A DNA stretch of 64,000 nucleotides from Roseiarcus fermentans. GTDB lineage: Bacteria > Pseudomonadota > Alphaproteobacteria > Rhizobiales > Beijerinckiaceae. Every line of letters starts with the position of its first letter. Position 1 is the stretch's first letter. The notes beneath the pieces are model-generated. The model was given only the letters and a program-made list of their open reading frames with translations. It did not search any database and had not been told where the DNA came from. The DNA lies in contig NZ_QNRK01000001.1 of assembly GCF_003315135.1 (NCBI RefSeq), positions 317,458 to 381,457 on the forward strand. The letters are read 5' to 3'. The position numbers were made by a program, and so were the translations under genes. This document shows positions 9,737 to 18,738 of this stretch, piece by piece.

Positions 9737-10360
9737 ATGCACTCAACGCCAGGTTTTCTCGCAGCGATTTGCGGCGTGATCCCGTTCCTTGCCGTCGGCT
9801 CTCTGTCCCTCGCGCAAACGGTCCAGCCGCCGGCGCCCTCGGTGACGCCGGAGGCTCCTCGCGCCAGCGAAGCTGAGCCGACCAGCACGTCCGCCCGCTA
9901 TGGCGATTGGATCATGCGTTGCCAGCGGCTCGGCGATGGCGTCGATGCCGAGCGCGTGTGTGAAGCAGCGCAATTGATCCATGCTCAAGACCAGCAATAT
10001 CCGGTCGCCGAAGTCGCCATCGGGCGCTTGAAGAAGACGGACCCGTTGCATCTGACGATCGCTTTGCCGGTCAACATAGCCTTTCCCACTCCGCCGCGTT
10101 TATCCCTCAACGGCAAGGATGTGGACGGCCTGCTTTTCGTCTGGCTGAAATGCATTCCGGGGGGCTGCTACGCCAACGCGCCCCTCACGGAGGACGTGTT
10201 GCGCCGCTGGAAGGACGAGACGGGCGGCCGCCGCATCCTCTGGACCGATGGGTCTGGCCGGGAATCCGCGGTGGAACTCTCGTTCCAAGGACTCGGTCCG
10301 GCTCTCGCCGCCTTGAACCGGGCCATCCCGGGCGCGCTGGTCACGGCCAAGAAGCCGTAG
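9737..10360 (+). CDS. Invasion-associated locus B (IalB) family exported protein
   Basis: This roughly 207-residue protein has an N-terminal signal peptide (hydrophobic FLAAICGVIPFLAVGSLSLAQ), a Pro/Ala/Thr linker and an IalB domain that begins YGDWIMRC and contains Cys pairs (MRCQRL...RVCEAA and CIPGGCYAN) expected to form disulfides in the periplasm. IalB was described in Bartonella as an invasion-associated periplasmic protein, and many free-living alphaproteobacteria carry homologues of unknown function. GAGG at 9727-9730 sits six bases before the ATG at 9737, so I prefer that start over an in-frame ATG at 9725 that overlaps the ribosome site. It follows tpsA by about 200 bp on the same strand, but co-transcription is not evident. 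Confidence 0.85.
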   Translation: MHSTPGFLAAICGVIPFLAVGSLSLAQTVQPPAPSVTPEAPRASEAEPTSTSARYGDWIMRCQRLGDGVDAERVCEAAQLIHAQDQQYPVAEVAIGRLKKTDPLHLTIALPVNIAFPTPPRLSLNGKDVDGLLFVWLKCIPGGCYANAPLTEDVLRRWKDETGGRRILWTDGSGRESAVELSFQGLGPALAALNRAIPGALVTAKKP

Positions 10361-10489
10361 ACCCTGCAACGTGTGTTCCCGCATCGCAGCCCTGAACGGG
10401 CGTGCTGCAGAACTGGCGCTGCGGATCGCGACCGCGGACCGCCGGATGCCTGCCCCCGGCCTGACTGCGTACGGTTCGAACCCGTCCTC

Positions 10490-11659
10490 TCAGCCGATCC
10501 CGGCCGGCAGGACCACGCGGTCGAGCCCGAGCCAGTCGGCCATGGCGCCGAGTTCCTCGGCGATCGCGTCCATCGCGTCGGCGGGGGCGGACGGCTCGAA
10601 GTGCACGGCATGGACCAGAAGCCGGCCGCCCTGGCGGTCGGCCTTGAGGTCGAGCCGCGCCACGAGCCGGTCGCCGAGCAGGAAGGGCAGGACGTAATAG
10701 CCGTGGAGCCGCTTGTCGGCGGGGGTATAGATCTCGATCCGGTAGTGGAAACCGAACAGGCGGAAGGCGCGCGACCGCTCCCAGACCAGCGGGTCGAAGG
10801 GGGCGAGCAGCGCCCGGGCCGAGAGGCGTCGCGGCAGCCGGGCGTCGCGGTGCAGGAACGCCGGCCGGTCCCAGCCCTGGACCTCGACCGGCCGCAGCAC
10901 GCCGGCTTCGACGAGGGTCTCGACCGCCGCTCTCGCCTCTTCCGGGCCGAGACGAAAATAGTCGCGCAGTTCGAGCGCGGTGGCGACGCCGAGCGCCAGC
11001 GCCGCACGCTCGATCAGCGCGCGGTGCGCCTCGGCCTCGCCAGGCGTCGGCAGAGCCAGGATCGCGGCCGGAATGACCCGCTCGGTCAGGTCGTAGACGC
11101 GCTCGAAACCGCCGCGGCGCGTCGCCGTGGTGATGCGGCCGGCCCAGAACAGCCATTCGAGCGCGCGCTTGGCGTCGCTCCATTCCCACCAGCCCTGACG
11201 CTCGCGCGTTTCCTCGAAATCGGAGGCGGCGAGCGGACCCTCCTTGCGAATGCGCTCCAGCGCCGCCTCGGCCTCGGCCCTGCGCTCGGTCGCGAAGACG
11301 CGCAGGCCCTTCCAGCCGGCTTCGCCGCGCTCGGCCCTGGCCATGCGCCAGCGCAGCAGCGGGTGCAAGGCGACCGGCACGAGCGAGGCCTCGTGCGCCC
11401 AATATTCGAACAGCCGCCGCTGCCGCCGGCCGCCCCAGGCCGCCGCGTCGATCAGCGACCGATCGTAGGGCCCGAGACGCGAGAAGGCCGGCAGGTAGTG
11501 AGCGCGCACCAGGATGTTGACGCTGTCGATCTGGTGGAGCGAGAGCCTGTCGATCGTCCGCAGCCACTGCGCGGCGGTGACCTTGCCCGGGCGCCGGACG
11601 CCGAATCCCTGCGCCGCCAACGCGATCCGCCGAGCCTCGGCCGACGAGAGTTGCTCCAC
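10490..11659 (-). CDS. ycaQ: AlkZ/YcaQ-family winged-helix DNA glycosylase
   Basis: This 389-residue protein of the HTH_42 superfamily carries the conserved N-terminal helix motif LHQIDSVNILVRAHYLPAFSRLG, whose QxD residues (Q-I-D) match the catalytic QxQ/QxD position of AlkZ and YcaQ glycosylases. Downstream it has HEASLVP, the winged-helix region and a C-terminal barrel-like domain (PFDPLVWERSRAFRLFGFHYRIEIYTPADKR). The QxD version groups with E. coli YcaQ, which unhooks nitrogen-mustard interstrand crosslinks, rather than with azinomycin-resistance AlkZ. The start is GTG at 11659. It stands alone, divergent from vanAB. Confidence 0.85.
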   Translation of the reverse strand: MEQLSSAEARRIALAAQGFGVRRPGKVTAAQWLRTIDRLSLHQIDSVNILVRAHYLPAFSRLGPYDRSLIDAAAWGGRRQRRLFEYWAHEASLVPVALHPLLRWRMARAERGEAGWKGLRVFATERRAEAEAALERIRKEGPLAASDFEETRERQGWWEWSDAKRALEWLFWAGRITTATRRGGFERVYDLTERVIPAAILALPTPGEAEAHRALIERAALALGVATALELRDYFRLGPEEARAAVETLVEAGVLRPVEVQGWDRPAFLHRDARLPRRLSARALLAPFDPLVWERSRAFRLFGFHYRIEIYTPADKRLHGYYVLPFLLGDRLVARLDLKADRQGGRLLVHAVHFEPSAPADAMDAIAEELGAMADWLGLDRVVLPAGIG

Positions 11660-11886
11660 CTGTCATCCCCCCGGCCTGCCGCCGCACGCAAATCGCTTCG
11701 ATCCCGCGAAGTGGCGTCCCCTCCCTCGAAGCGTCAAGGCCGAACCTCCAGCGAATCGAACGCGGGCCGCGCCGCTCCAGGAACGGCGGCGCCCGGCGCG
11801 GGTTCGTGGTATGGGAGCATCGACTGCGGCCGGCCGGCGAAAGCCTCGCCTCCCGTTACGGCCGGTCGGTCATCAGGAGGAACGCG

Positions 11887-12960
11887 ATGGCGAGCGGCCA
11901 ACCCTTCCCGCTGAACGCCTGGTATCCGGCGGCCTGGAGCCACGAGGTCCAGCCCGCGCTCCTTCCGCGCACCCTGTGCGGGCGGGACATCGTCCTCTAC
12001 CGTCGTCCGAACGGCGGCGTGGCGGCGCTCGAGGACGCCTGCTGGCACCGGCTCCTGCCGCTGTCGATGGGGCGGCTCGCCGGCGACGAAGTGGTCTGCG
12101 GCTATCACGGCCTGGTCTTCAACGCGTCCGGACGCTGCACGCACATGCCGGCGCAGTCGACGATCAACCCGGCCGCGTGCGTGCGCGCCTATCCGGCGGT
12201 CGAGCGGCATCGTCTGGTGTGGGTCTGGCCCGGCGATCCCGCTTTGGCGGACGAATCCGCCATGCCCGACTTCCACTGGAACGACGGAACCGAATGGCGA
12301 GGCGAAGGCGGCGCGTTCACCAGCCTCAAGTGCGACTGGCGCCTCGTCGTCGACAATCTGATGGATCTCACCCACGAGACCTACGTCCATTCTGGAAGCA
12401 TCGGCCATGACGCCATCCTCGACGCGCCGTTCGAGGTCACGCACACCGACCGCACGGCGACGATGACGCGCTGGATGATCGACATCGACGCCCCGCCCTT
12501 CTGGGGCCGGCTGCTCGGCAAGCCCGGACGCGTCGATCGGTGGCAGATCGTCACCTTCCAGGCGCCGGCGGTGGTCGTGGGCGACGTCGGCGTCGCGCCG
12601 ACCGGAACCGGCGCGCGCGCAGGGGACCGGTCGCAAGGCGTCAACGGCGCCTTCCTCGCCGCGATCGCGCCCGAAACCGAGACGAGCTGTCATTACTTCT
12701 GGAATTTCGTGCGCACGTTCCGCGTCGACGACGACCAGCTCACCGACAGCCTTCGCCGCGGCCATGTCGATGAGGGACGGGGGGTGTACGACCAGGACCA
12801 CGTCGTGCTCGAGGCGCAGCAGCGCGCGATCGCGCGCAATCCGCGCACGCCCTTCTACAATCTCAACATCGACGCCGGGGCGCTGTGGGCGCGGCGCCTG
12901 ATCGACCGTCTGGTCGCGCGGGAGCAAGCGACCCGCGCCCCCGGCCAGGCCGCGGAATAG
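11887..12960 (+). CDS. vanA: Vanillate O-demethylase oxygenase subunit (Rieske)
   Basis: This 357-residue terminal oxygenase, together with VanB, converts vanillate to protocatechuate and formaldehyde using NADH and O2. The Rieske 2Fe-2S ligands are C52-W-H54 and C71-G-Y-H74; the mononuclear iron motif D-N-L-M-D-L-T-H-E-T-Y-V-H is near residue 160. Length and domain order are typical. The start at 11887 has an ideal AGGAGG six bases upstream, so a longer frame from 11806 is rejected. vanB follows after 9 bp, indicating one operon. Related methoxybenzoates or other aromatic methyl ethers are possible substrates. Confidence 0.9.
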   Translation: MASGQPFPLNAWYPAAWSHEVQPALLPRTLCGRDIVLYRRPNGGVAALEDACWHRLLPLSMGRLAGDEVVCGYHGLVFNASGRCTHMPAQSTINPAACVRAYPAVERHRLVWVWPGDPALADESAMPDFHWNDGTEWRGEGGAFTSLKCDWRLVVDNLMDLTHETYVHSGSIGHDAILDAPFEVTHTDRTATMTRWMIDIDAPPFWGRLLGKPGRVDRWQIVTFQAPAVVVGDVGVAPTGTGARAGDRSQGVNGAFLAAIAPETETSCHYFWNFVRTFRVDDDQLTDSLRRGHVDEGRGVYDQDHVVLEAQQRAIARNPRTPFYNLNIDAGALWARRLIDRLVAREQATRAPGQAAE

Positions 12961-12969
12961 GAGACGGCG

Positions 12970-13935
12970 ATGGCCGAGGCGATCGACCGGGTGGGCTTCG
13001 TCCGCGCGACGCGGACCCTGACGCCGACCATCCGCCTGATCGAGATCGAGCCCGTGGACGGTTTCGTTGCGCCCACGCCGGGGAGCCACCTCGACGTGTC
13101 CGTCATGATCGGCGACCGGCCCGACGTCCGCTCCTATTCGGTCGTGGGGCCGTGCGCGGACGGCGCCTATCGGATCGCGGTCAAGCGGCTCGAAGCCTCG
13201 CGCGGCGGCTCCGCCTATATGTGGAGCCTCGCGCCCGGTTCGCGGCTGGCCCATTCGGCGCCCGGCAATCATTTCGGCCTCACCCTCGGGCGGCCCGACT
13301 ATCTTCTGCTGGCGGGCGGGATCGGCGTCACGCCGATCTTCTCGCACGCGCTCGCGCTTCAACGCGCGGGCGCGCGCTTCCGCCTCGTCTACGCCTGTCG
13401 CAGCCGGTCCGACCTGGCGCTTGCCGACGAGCTTCGCGGCGAGATCGGCGACCGCCTCGAGATCGTGATCGGCGAGGAGAGGGGGCGGGTCGACGTCGCG
13501 GGCGAGATCGCCCGGCTCGACGCCGACGGCGAGGTTTACGTCTGCGGCCCGATCGGCATGCTGGAGACGGCGCGGCGGGCGTGGGCCGAAAGCGGGCGGC
13601 CGCCGGACCGCCTGCGGTTCGAGACCTTCGGCGCGAGCGGGCGCTGGCCGGCGGTTCCCTTCGCCCTCAAGATCCCGAGGCTGGGCAAGGAGATCCACGT
13701 GCCGGCGACGCAGAGCCTGCTCGACGCGCTGGAAGCCGCCGGCGTCGAGATGATCGCCGACTGCCGGCGCGGCGAATGCGGGCTGTGCGCCCTGCCGATC
13801 CTCGGCCTGAACGGAGTGGTCGATCACCGCGACGTCTTCTTCAGCGATGCGGAGAAGGCGGCGAACGCCAAACTCTGCACCTGCGTGTCGCGCGTCTACG
13901 GGAGCGAGATCACGCTGGACACGCCGGACCGCTGA
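12970..13935 (+). CDS. vanB: Vanillate O-demethylase reductase subunit
   Basis: This 321-residue phthalate-dioxygenase-reductase type protein passes electrons from NADH to VanA. Visible motifs are RSYS (54-57, flavin binding), GGIGVTP (116-122) and CGP (192-194) for NAD binding, and a C-terminal plant-type ferredoxin with C265, C270, C273 and C303. The start ATG at 12970 has GGAGACGG upstream, 9 bp after the vanA stop. The 3' end overlaps the convergent xth gene by about 40 bp. Confidence 0.92.
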   Translation: MAEAIDRVGFVRATRTLTPTIRLIEIEPVDGFVAPTPGSHLDVSVMIGDRPDVRSYSVVGPCADGAYRIAVKRLEASRGGSAYMWSLAPGSRLAHSAPGNHFGLTLGRPDYLLLAGGIGVTPIFSHALALQRAGARFRLVYACRSRSDLALADELRGEIGDRLEIVIGEERGRVDVAGEIARLDADGEVYVCGPIGMLETARRAWAESGRPPDRLRFETFGASGRWPAVPFALKIPRLGKEIHVPATQSLLDALEAAGVEMIADCRRGECGLCALPILGLNGVVDHRDVFFSDAEKAANAKLCTCVSRVYGSEITLDTPDR

Positions 13936-14759
13936 TCCACCTGTTTCTTGCCGGCCCGCCGCCGCGCGCCGCGACCGGCGCCTGTGGCGATCGTGAGTTC
14001 GACCCATGCCGGGGCGTGGTCGCTGGCCGTTTCCCATCCGCGAACCTCGCGGTCGACGCCCGCCGCCAGGAGGCCCGCGGCCACGGACGGCGCGAGCAGC
14101 AGATGGTCGATTCGCAGCCCGGCGTCGCGGCCGAAAGCGTTCCGGACATAATCCCAGAACGTGTACACCCGCGCGTCGGGATGCGCGGCGCGCAGCGCGT
14201 CGGTCCAGCCCTGGTCGACGAGGCGTCGAAAGGCGTCGCGGACTTCGGGGCGGAACAGCGCGTCGTCGACCCATCGCTCGGGCTTGTAGACGTCGAGATC
14301 GGTCGGCATGACGTTGAAGTCGCCGGCGAGCACGACCGGCGCGCCGCTGTCGAGCAGGGTCCTCGCGTGCGCCGCGAGTCGGTCGAACCATTGCAGCTTG
14401 GCGTCGAACTTCGGCCCCGGCGCCGGATTGCCGTTGGGCAGATAGACGCAGCCGACCAGCACGCCCCGCACCGCCGCTTCGATGTAGCGGCTCGGGGCGT
14501 CGTCGGCATCGCCCGGCAGGCTGCGCCGCGTCTCGATCGGATCGACCCCCCGCCCGAGGATGGCGACGCCGTTCCAGCGCTTCTCGCCCCGCCAGATCGC
14601 GCCGTAGCCGGCGTCGCGAACAGGCCCTGCCGGAAACCGGTCGGGCGCCGCCTTGAGCTCCTGAAGGCAGGCGATGTCCGGCCGAGCTTCGTCCAGCCAG
14701 CGCAGGAGCACGGGCAGCCTGCCGTTGACCCCGTTGACGTTGAAGGTCGCGATCTTCAT
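13896..14759 (-). CDS. xth: Exodeoxyribonuclease III / AP endonuclease
   Basis: This 287-residue endonuclease-exonuclease-phosphatase family enzyme cuts DNA 5' of abasic sites and degrades 3' ends in base-excision repair. It shows IATFNVNGVNGR at the N-terminus, CLQELKA with catalytic E34, KRWNGVAIL, VVLAGDFNVMP, RIDHLL and the terminal SDHAPAWVEL. The ATG at 14759 matches the usual MKIATFN start; a longer frame extends upstream but has no family similarity. The C-terminal tail is Arg/Lys-rich (GRGARRRAGKKQ), slightly longer than usual, and its coding sequence overlaps vanB tail to tail. Confidence 0.9.
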   Translation of the reverse strand: MKIATFNVNGVNGRLPVLLRWLDEARPDIACLQELKAAPDRFPAGPVRDAGYGAIWRGEKRWNGVAILGRGVDPIETRRSLPGDADDAPSRYIEAAVRGVLVGCVYLPNGNPAPGPKFDAKLQWFDRLAAHARTLLDSGAPVVLAGDFNVMPTDLDVYKPERWVDDALFRPEVRDAFRRLVDQGWTDALRAAHPDARVYTFWDYVRNAFGRDAGLRIDHLLLAPSVAAGLLAAGVDREVRGWETASDHAPAWVELTIATGAGRGARRRAGKKQVDQRSGVSSVISLP

Positions 14760-14791
14760 CGGCCGCCGCGGGTCAGCGAAGAAAACGACGC

Positions 14792-15067
14792 CTATCGGCC
14801 TCCCCATCCGCTGGCGCCGACGAGGCGCAGGACGAGCAGCAGCACAACGGCGCCGATTGTGGCGTTGACGGTCAGCCCGATGACGCCGGAGCTCAGGTGA
14901 ATCCCGAGGCGATGCAGGAGCCAGTCGCCGACGAGCGCCCCGACGACGCCAATGGCCGCGTCTCCGACGAGACCGAACCCGTTTCCCTTGACGATCTTGC
15001 CCGCCAGCCATCCGGCGACGATCCCGACGGCCAGAATGACAATCAAGGTCTGGTCAGAAAGATGCAT
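14792..15067 (-). CDS. GlsB/YeaQ/YmgE-family stress response membrane protein
   Basis: This 91-residue inner-membrane protein has three hydrophobic segments rich in Gly (IVILAVGIVAGWLAGKIVKG, GDAAIGVVGALVGDWLL and the C-terminal IGLTVNATIGAVVLLLVLRL). It matches the transglycosylase-associated protein family, whose molecular role is still unclear. The ATG at 15067 is chosen because GGGGAAGG sits just upstream; a second ATG at 15079 overlaps that site. xth follows 32 bp downstream on the same strand, so the two may be co-transcribed. Confidence 0.85.
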   Translation of the reverse strand: MHLSDQTLIVILAVGIVAGWLAGKIVKGNGFGLVGDAAIGVVGALVGDWLLHRLGIHLSSGVIGLTVNATIGAVVLLLVLRLVGASGWGGR

Positions 15068-15187
15068 GCCCTTCCCCATTGGTGATCGTGGTTCGCGAGC
15101 CGAGGCGATTCGCGAATGTCGGCCTTGTCGGCGACGCCTGGCGAACTGTCCATGTCGACCCGGGTCCCGTCGTCCGTCCTTCCGCTC

Positions 15188-16270
15188 TCAGCTGCGCGCC
15201 GGCGCGTCCGCCTTCACCAGCGCCAGCTTCGCCAGCGGGATCGTCATCCGTTCCGGCGCCGCGGCGAGCCGCCTCGCCATTCCCGCCTCGAGCCGGTTGC
15301 AGAAGTCTGCGATGCGCCCCGCGTCCCCCGCCGGATGGAGGGCGGCGGCGAGCGTCGGGAAGACCGAGGCGCGCGAAAAGCGCGCCCATTGCGCCCCGAA
15401 CGTGACGGCGTCGCCCGTGCGCTGGTAGTCTTGCCAGAAGCGATCCTCGCCCTCGAAGATCTCGAGCCGCTCGAGCGCCAGACCGGCGAGGTGTCCGTCG
15501 GCGGCGAAGGGCTCGACGAATTCCGCACGGCCTCGGCCGACGGTCGGGATCGCCATGCGGCGGAGTTCCTCGGCCGCAAGAAAGCCGTCGCCGGCCATGC
15601 CGACGAGGGTCGCATACAGGGCGTCGAGCAACGGCGCGTAGCCGAACCGCCCGTCGTCGTCGGTCGCCATCGTCAGCACGACGAGGCGTCCGCCCGCTCG
15701 AAGCTCGCGGCCGCGGCGAAGGAGAAACGCGCGCCAGTCCTCGGCCGCCTGGCGCGCGAACGCGACGCGGGCGTCCGCGTCGCGGCTGCAGGCGACCTGA
15801 ACCTGATCCGGAATCGGCGCGGGAACGCGGCTCAGCCACTGGATCGCCCAGGAGCTCCAGCCGAGCGTGACGCTGGCGTCGGGCAGGAGCTGCTCGAAAT
15901 AGGACCGTCCGACGGCGCAGGCGAAGGCCGCCGGATCCTCCTTGAGATAGCTCTGCGGGTCGTTGTTCAGGGTCTCGAACAGCGCGGAAAAATCGTTGCC
16001 GGGCAGATCGGTGTGAACCACGTTGATCGCGCGCGCCGCGCCGACGCGCGCCCTCAGGGCGCGAAGCGCGCCGGCGATCGGGGCGAGCGAGTTCCGGCCC
16101 TCCGACGCGCCGTAGTCGACGATGACGATCGTCTCGGCGAGCGAGGCCGCCCGGGCCGCCTCTTCGAACAGCGCGATCGCGGGAACGAGTCCGGCCGCCT
16201 GCAGGCGGGAGCCGCGATTGTAGGCGCCGTGTCCTTCCATCGGTTGCACGGCCGCCGGCGTCTCGCCCAT
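15188..16270 (-). CDS. SABATH-family SAM-dependent carboxyl methyltransferase
   Basis: This 360-residue enzyme resembles the plant SABATH (Methyltransf_7) family that methylates carboxyl groups of salicylate, jasmonate, indole-acetate or gibberellins. Signature correspondences are MEGHGAYNRGS (plant MNGGxGxxSYxxNS), DYGASEGRNS (plant DLGCSSGPNT, the SAM site), HTDLPGNDFSALF (plant NDLPGNDFNxLF) and WSSWAIQWLSRVP (plant SSYSLHWLSQVP). The length is that of the family. The start ATG at 16270 is behind GAGGAGGGG. The gene is monocistronic by spacing. Family membership is convincing; the acid substrate cannot be read from sequence. Confidence 0.85.
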   Translation of the reverse strand: MGETPAAVQPMEGHGAYNRGSRLQAAGLVPAIALFEEAARAASLAETIVIVDYGASEGRNSLAPIAGALRALRARVGAARAINVVHTDLPGNDFSALFETLNNDPQSYLKEDPAAFACAVGRSYFEQLLPDASVTLGWSSWAIQWLSRVPAPIPDQVQVACSRDADARVAFARQAAEDWRAFLLRRGRELRAGGRLVVLTMATDDDGRFGYAPLLDALYATLVGMAGDGFLAAEELRRMAIPTVGRGRAEFVEPFAADGHLAGLALERLEIFEGEDRFWQDYQRTGDAVTFGAQWARFSRASVFPTLAAALHPAGDAGRIADFCNRLEAGMARRLAAAPERMTIPLAKLALVKADAPARS

Positions 16271-16532
16271 CGTCCCCTCCTCGATCCGCGCCCGATTCGA
16301 CGGCCGCGGCGGTCGTGACCGCCCCCGGGAGGCCGAATGCGTCCCCGCTTCCAGCGCGCGCGGCCGTCGCAGGCGCTGCGCGGCTATTCTGTTCGCCCCG
16401 CCCGGGCTATGCAAATCCCTTCGTCATTGCGATTGTCTCCCCCCGATCACCGGTCGTCGCGCGTCAAGACGACGTCTCTCCGACGGCCGGCCGTTGCACG
16501 TCTCTCGAGTCTTCCTTCAATCGGAGCGCCCG

Positions 16533-16661
16533 ATGTCGCGTGATCGCAGGCTCGTGCTCGCCGCATGCTATCTGACGATGCTGCGGATCGGCGACAACAG
16601 TACGGCGGTGATGGCGGCGCTGCCGGCCATGACTCGCGACCTGGGCCTCGGCCCGGCGTAG
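16533..16661 (+). pseudogene. Truncated N-terminus of an MFS transporter
   Basis: From an ATG at 16533 the frame reads MSRDRRLVLAACYLTMLRIG then DNSTAVMAALPAMTRDLGL, and stops at TAG 16659-16661. This is the first transmembrane helix and loop of a drug-efflux type major facilitator (the conserved part around STAVMAALP). After the stop no further MFS sequence is apparent, so roughly 90 percent of the gene is gone. The flanking 16271-16532 and 16662-16830 hold nothing else I recognise. Confidence 0.55.
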
Positions 16662-16830
16662 CCGCGAACCCGGCGGTGGCCCTCGTCACGCCCCGCTCTC
16701 GATCTGCCGATGAAGGCAATCCGATCGGCCTTCGCGGAGAAAATGGAATCCGTCCCGGCGCGATTCTTTCTTGACCGGCCCCCGGTCCAACCTATCTTCA
16801 GGCGTAGTGTAAGTCGGGAGCAGCCACGTC

Positions 16831-17172
16831 TTGCCCATGGGATATCTCGAAGGATCCGATGCGATCTCTGTCCAGGACCTTGCCCTCATGCGGTCCACGG
16901 GCAGGCAACACGTGGTTCTCGACGTGCGAGAGGCGAGAGAACTCGAAATCTGCCGGCTCGACGGCGCCCTGCACATTCCGATGGCGGAGGTGCAGGCGCG
17001 CGTCGGCGAACTGCCGGCGAGCCGCCCGCTGGTCGTCATGTGCCATCACGGCGGCCGCAGCCGGATGATTGTCGGTTTTCTCCGGCGCGCCGGCTTCGAC
17101 AATGCCGTCAACCTCGAGGGCGGCATCGACGCCTGGGCCAGAGAGGTCGACCAATCGGTGCGGCGCTATTGA
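16831..17172 (+). CDS. Single-domain rhodanese (sulfurtransferase)
   Basis: This 113-residue protein contains one rhodanese domain: VVLDVREARELEICRLDGALHIPM, then the active-site loop CHHGGRSR with catalytic C71, then NLEGGIDAWAREVD. Single-domain rhodaneses move sulfane sulfur or act in redox and metal handling, resembling the GlpE/PspE group. I use the TTG at 16831 (GGGAG ten bases upstream); an ATG two codons later is nearly equivalent. It ends 33 bp before selO on the same strand, so the two are probably co-transcribed. Confidence 0.85.
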   Translation: MPMGYLEGSDAISVQDLALMRSTGRQHVVLDVREARELEICRLDGALHIPMAEVQARVGELPASRPLVVMCHHGGRSRMIVGFLRRAGFDNAVNLEGGIDAWAREVDQSVRRY

Positions 17173-17205
17173 TGGCGTGCGCCGCCAGAGGGAAAGCAGC
17201 GACCG

Positions 17206-18723
17206 ATGCCGCCGACTGACGCCATTGAGAATCCCGTCGCCGGCGCCGTGGGCCCGATCGCCGCCTTCTCCAACAGCTACGCGCGCCTGCCGGAGCGGTT
17301 TTTCGCGCGGCTGTCGCCCGCGCCGGCGCCGGCGCCGGAGCTGATCGCGTTCAACGCGTCGCTCGCCGCGGAACTGGGGGTCGATGTGCGAGGCCTCGAA
17401 CCGGCGCGACTGGCGGCGGTGTTTTCCGGCGCAGTCACGCCGCCGGGCGCGGAGCCGATCGCGATGGCCTACGCCGGCCATCAGTTCGGCAATTTCGTTC
17501 CTCAGCTCGGCGACGGCCGCGCGATCCTGCTCGGCGAGGTTCTGGATCGCTACGGCGCGCGTCGCGACATTCAACTGAAGGGCGCTGGCCGGACGCCGTT
17601 CTCGCGGGGCGGCGACGGCCGCGCCGCCCTGGGGCCGGTGCTGCGCGAATATCTCGTCAGCGAGGCCATGCACGCGCTCGGCATTCCGACCACGCGGGCG
17701 CTGGCCGCCGTCACGACCGGCCAACCCGTCTATCGCGACCGTCCGGCGCCCGGCGCGGTGCTGACCCGCGTCGCCTCCAGCCACATCCGCGTCGGAACCT
17801 TCCAGTATTTCGCCGCGCGCGGCGACCGGGAGGCGGTCGAACGGCTGTGCGACTACGTCATCGATCGTCACTTCCCCGAGGCGCGCGAGGCCGAGCGGCC
17901 GCCGCTGGCGCTGCTTCAGGCGGTCGTCGAACGCCAGGCTCAGCTGATCGCACGCTGGATGCAGGTCGGGTTCATCCACGGCGTGATGAATACCGACAAC
18001 ACCGCGCTCTCGGGCGAGACCATCGACTTCGGACCGTGCGCCTTCCTGGACGCCTACGACCCGGCGACGTCGTTCAGCGCGATCGACGAATACGGGCGTT
18101 ACGCCTACGCCAATCAGCCGCGGATTGCGCAATGGAACCTCGCCAGGTTCGCCGAGACCCTGTTGCCGCTCGTGGACGCGGACCCGGCAAAGGCGGTCGA
18201 ACGCGCGACGGAGGCGGTCGTCGCGTTCGCGTCCCGCTATCAGGAGCGCTGGCTCGCCGGCATGCGGGAGAAGCTCGGACTGTCGGGCGAAGACGACGGC
18301 GATCTCGACCTCGTTCGCGACCTCTTGCAGGCGATGCACGACAACGCCGCCGACTTCACCCTGACCTTCCGCCGGCTGTGCGCGGCCGCGGCGGACGAGA
18401 CGGCCGACGGGCCGCGCGCCCTGTTCGCCAATCCGGAGGCCTACGACCGCTGGGCGGCGCGCTGGCGGGCGCGTCTGGCCGCCGACGGGCGGGAGCCCGG
18501 CGCGCGCGCGCAAGCCATGCGGGCGGTCAATCCGGCCTTCATTCCGCGCAATCATCGCGTCGAGCAGGCCCTCGCGGCGGCGCTCGACCGGGGAGACTTC
18601 GCGCCGTTCGCCGAGCTGGCCGCGGTTCTCGCGCGCCCCTACGAGGACCAGCCGGCCTTCGCCGACTATGCCGACCCGCCGCGAACGGAAGAACGCGTCT
18701 TCCAGACGTTCTGCGGCACCTGA
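17206..18723 (+). CDS. selO: SelO-family protein adenylyltransferase (YdiU/UPF0061)
   Basis: This 505-residue pseudokinase-fold enzyme transfers AMP from ATP to Ser, Thr or Tyr of target proteins, in known cases linked to redox homeostasis. Conserved blocks are [71 protein letters not shown] and [11 protein letters not shown]. The C-terminus is FCGT, so the antepenultimate position is occupied by Cys where eukaryotic SelO has selenocysteine. The start ATG at 17206 agrees with the family length. It sits directly after the rhodanese gene, which is consistent with a thiol/redox theme but does not prove it. Confidence 0.92.
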   Translation: MPPTDAIENPVAGAVGPIAAFSNSYARLPERFFARLSPAPAPAPELIAFNASLAAELGVDVRGLEPARLAAVFSGAVTPPGAEPIAMAYAGHQFGNFVPQLGDGRAILLGEVLDRYGARRDIQLKGAGRTPFSRGGDGRAALGPVLREYLVSEAMHALGIPTTRALAAVTTGQPVYRDRPAPGAVLTRVASSHIRVGTFQYFAARGDREAVERLCDYVIDRHFPEAREAERPPLALLQAVVERQAQLIARWMQVGFIHGVMNTDNTALSGETIDFGPCAFLDAYDPATSFSAIDEYGRYAYANQPRIAQWNLARFAETLLPLVDADPAKAVERATEAVVAFASRYQERWLAGMREKLGLSGEDDGDLDLVRDLLQAMHDNAADFTLTFRRLCAAAADETADGPRALFANPEAYDRWAARWRARLAADGREPGARAQAMRAVNPAFIPRNHRVEQALAAALDRGDFAPFAELAAVLARPYEDQPAFADYADPPRTEERVFQTFCGT

Positions 18724-18738
18724 TCGGGCGTCCGGTCG

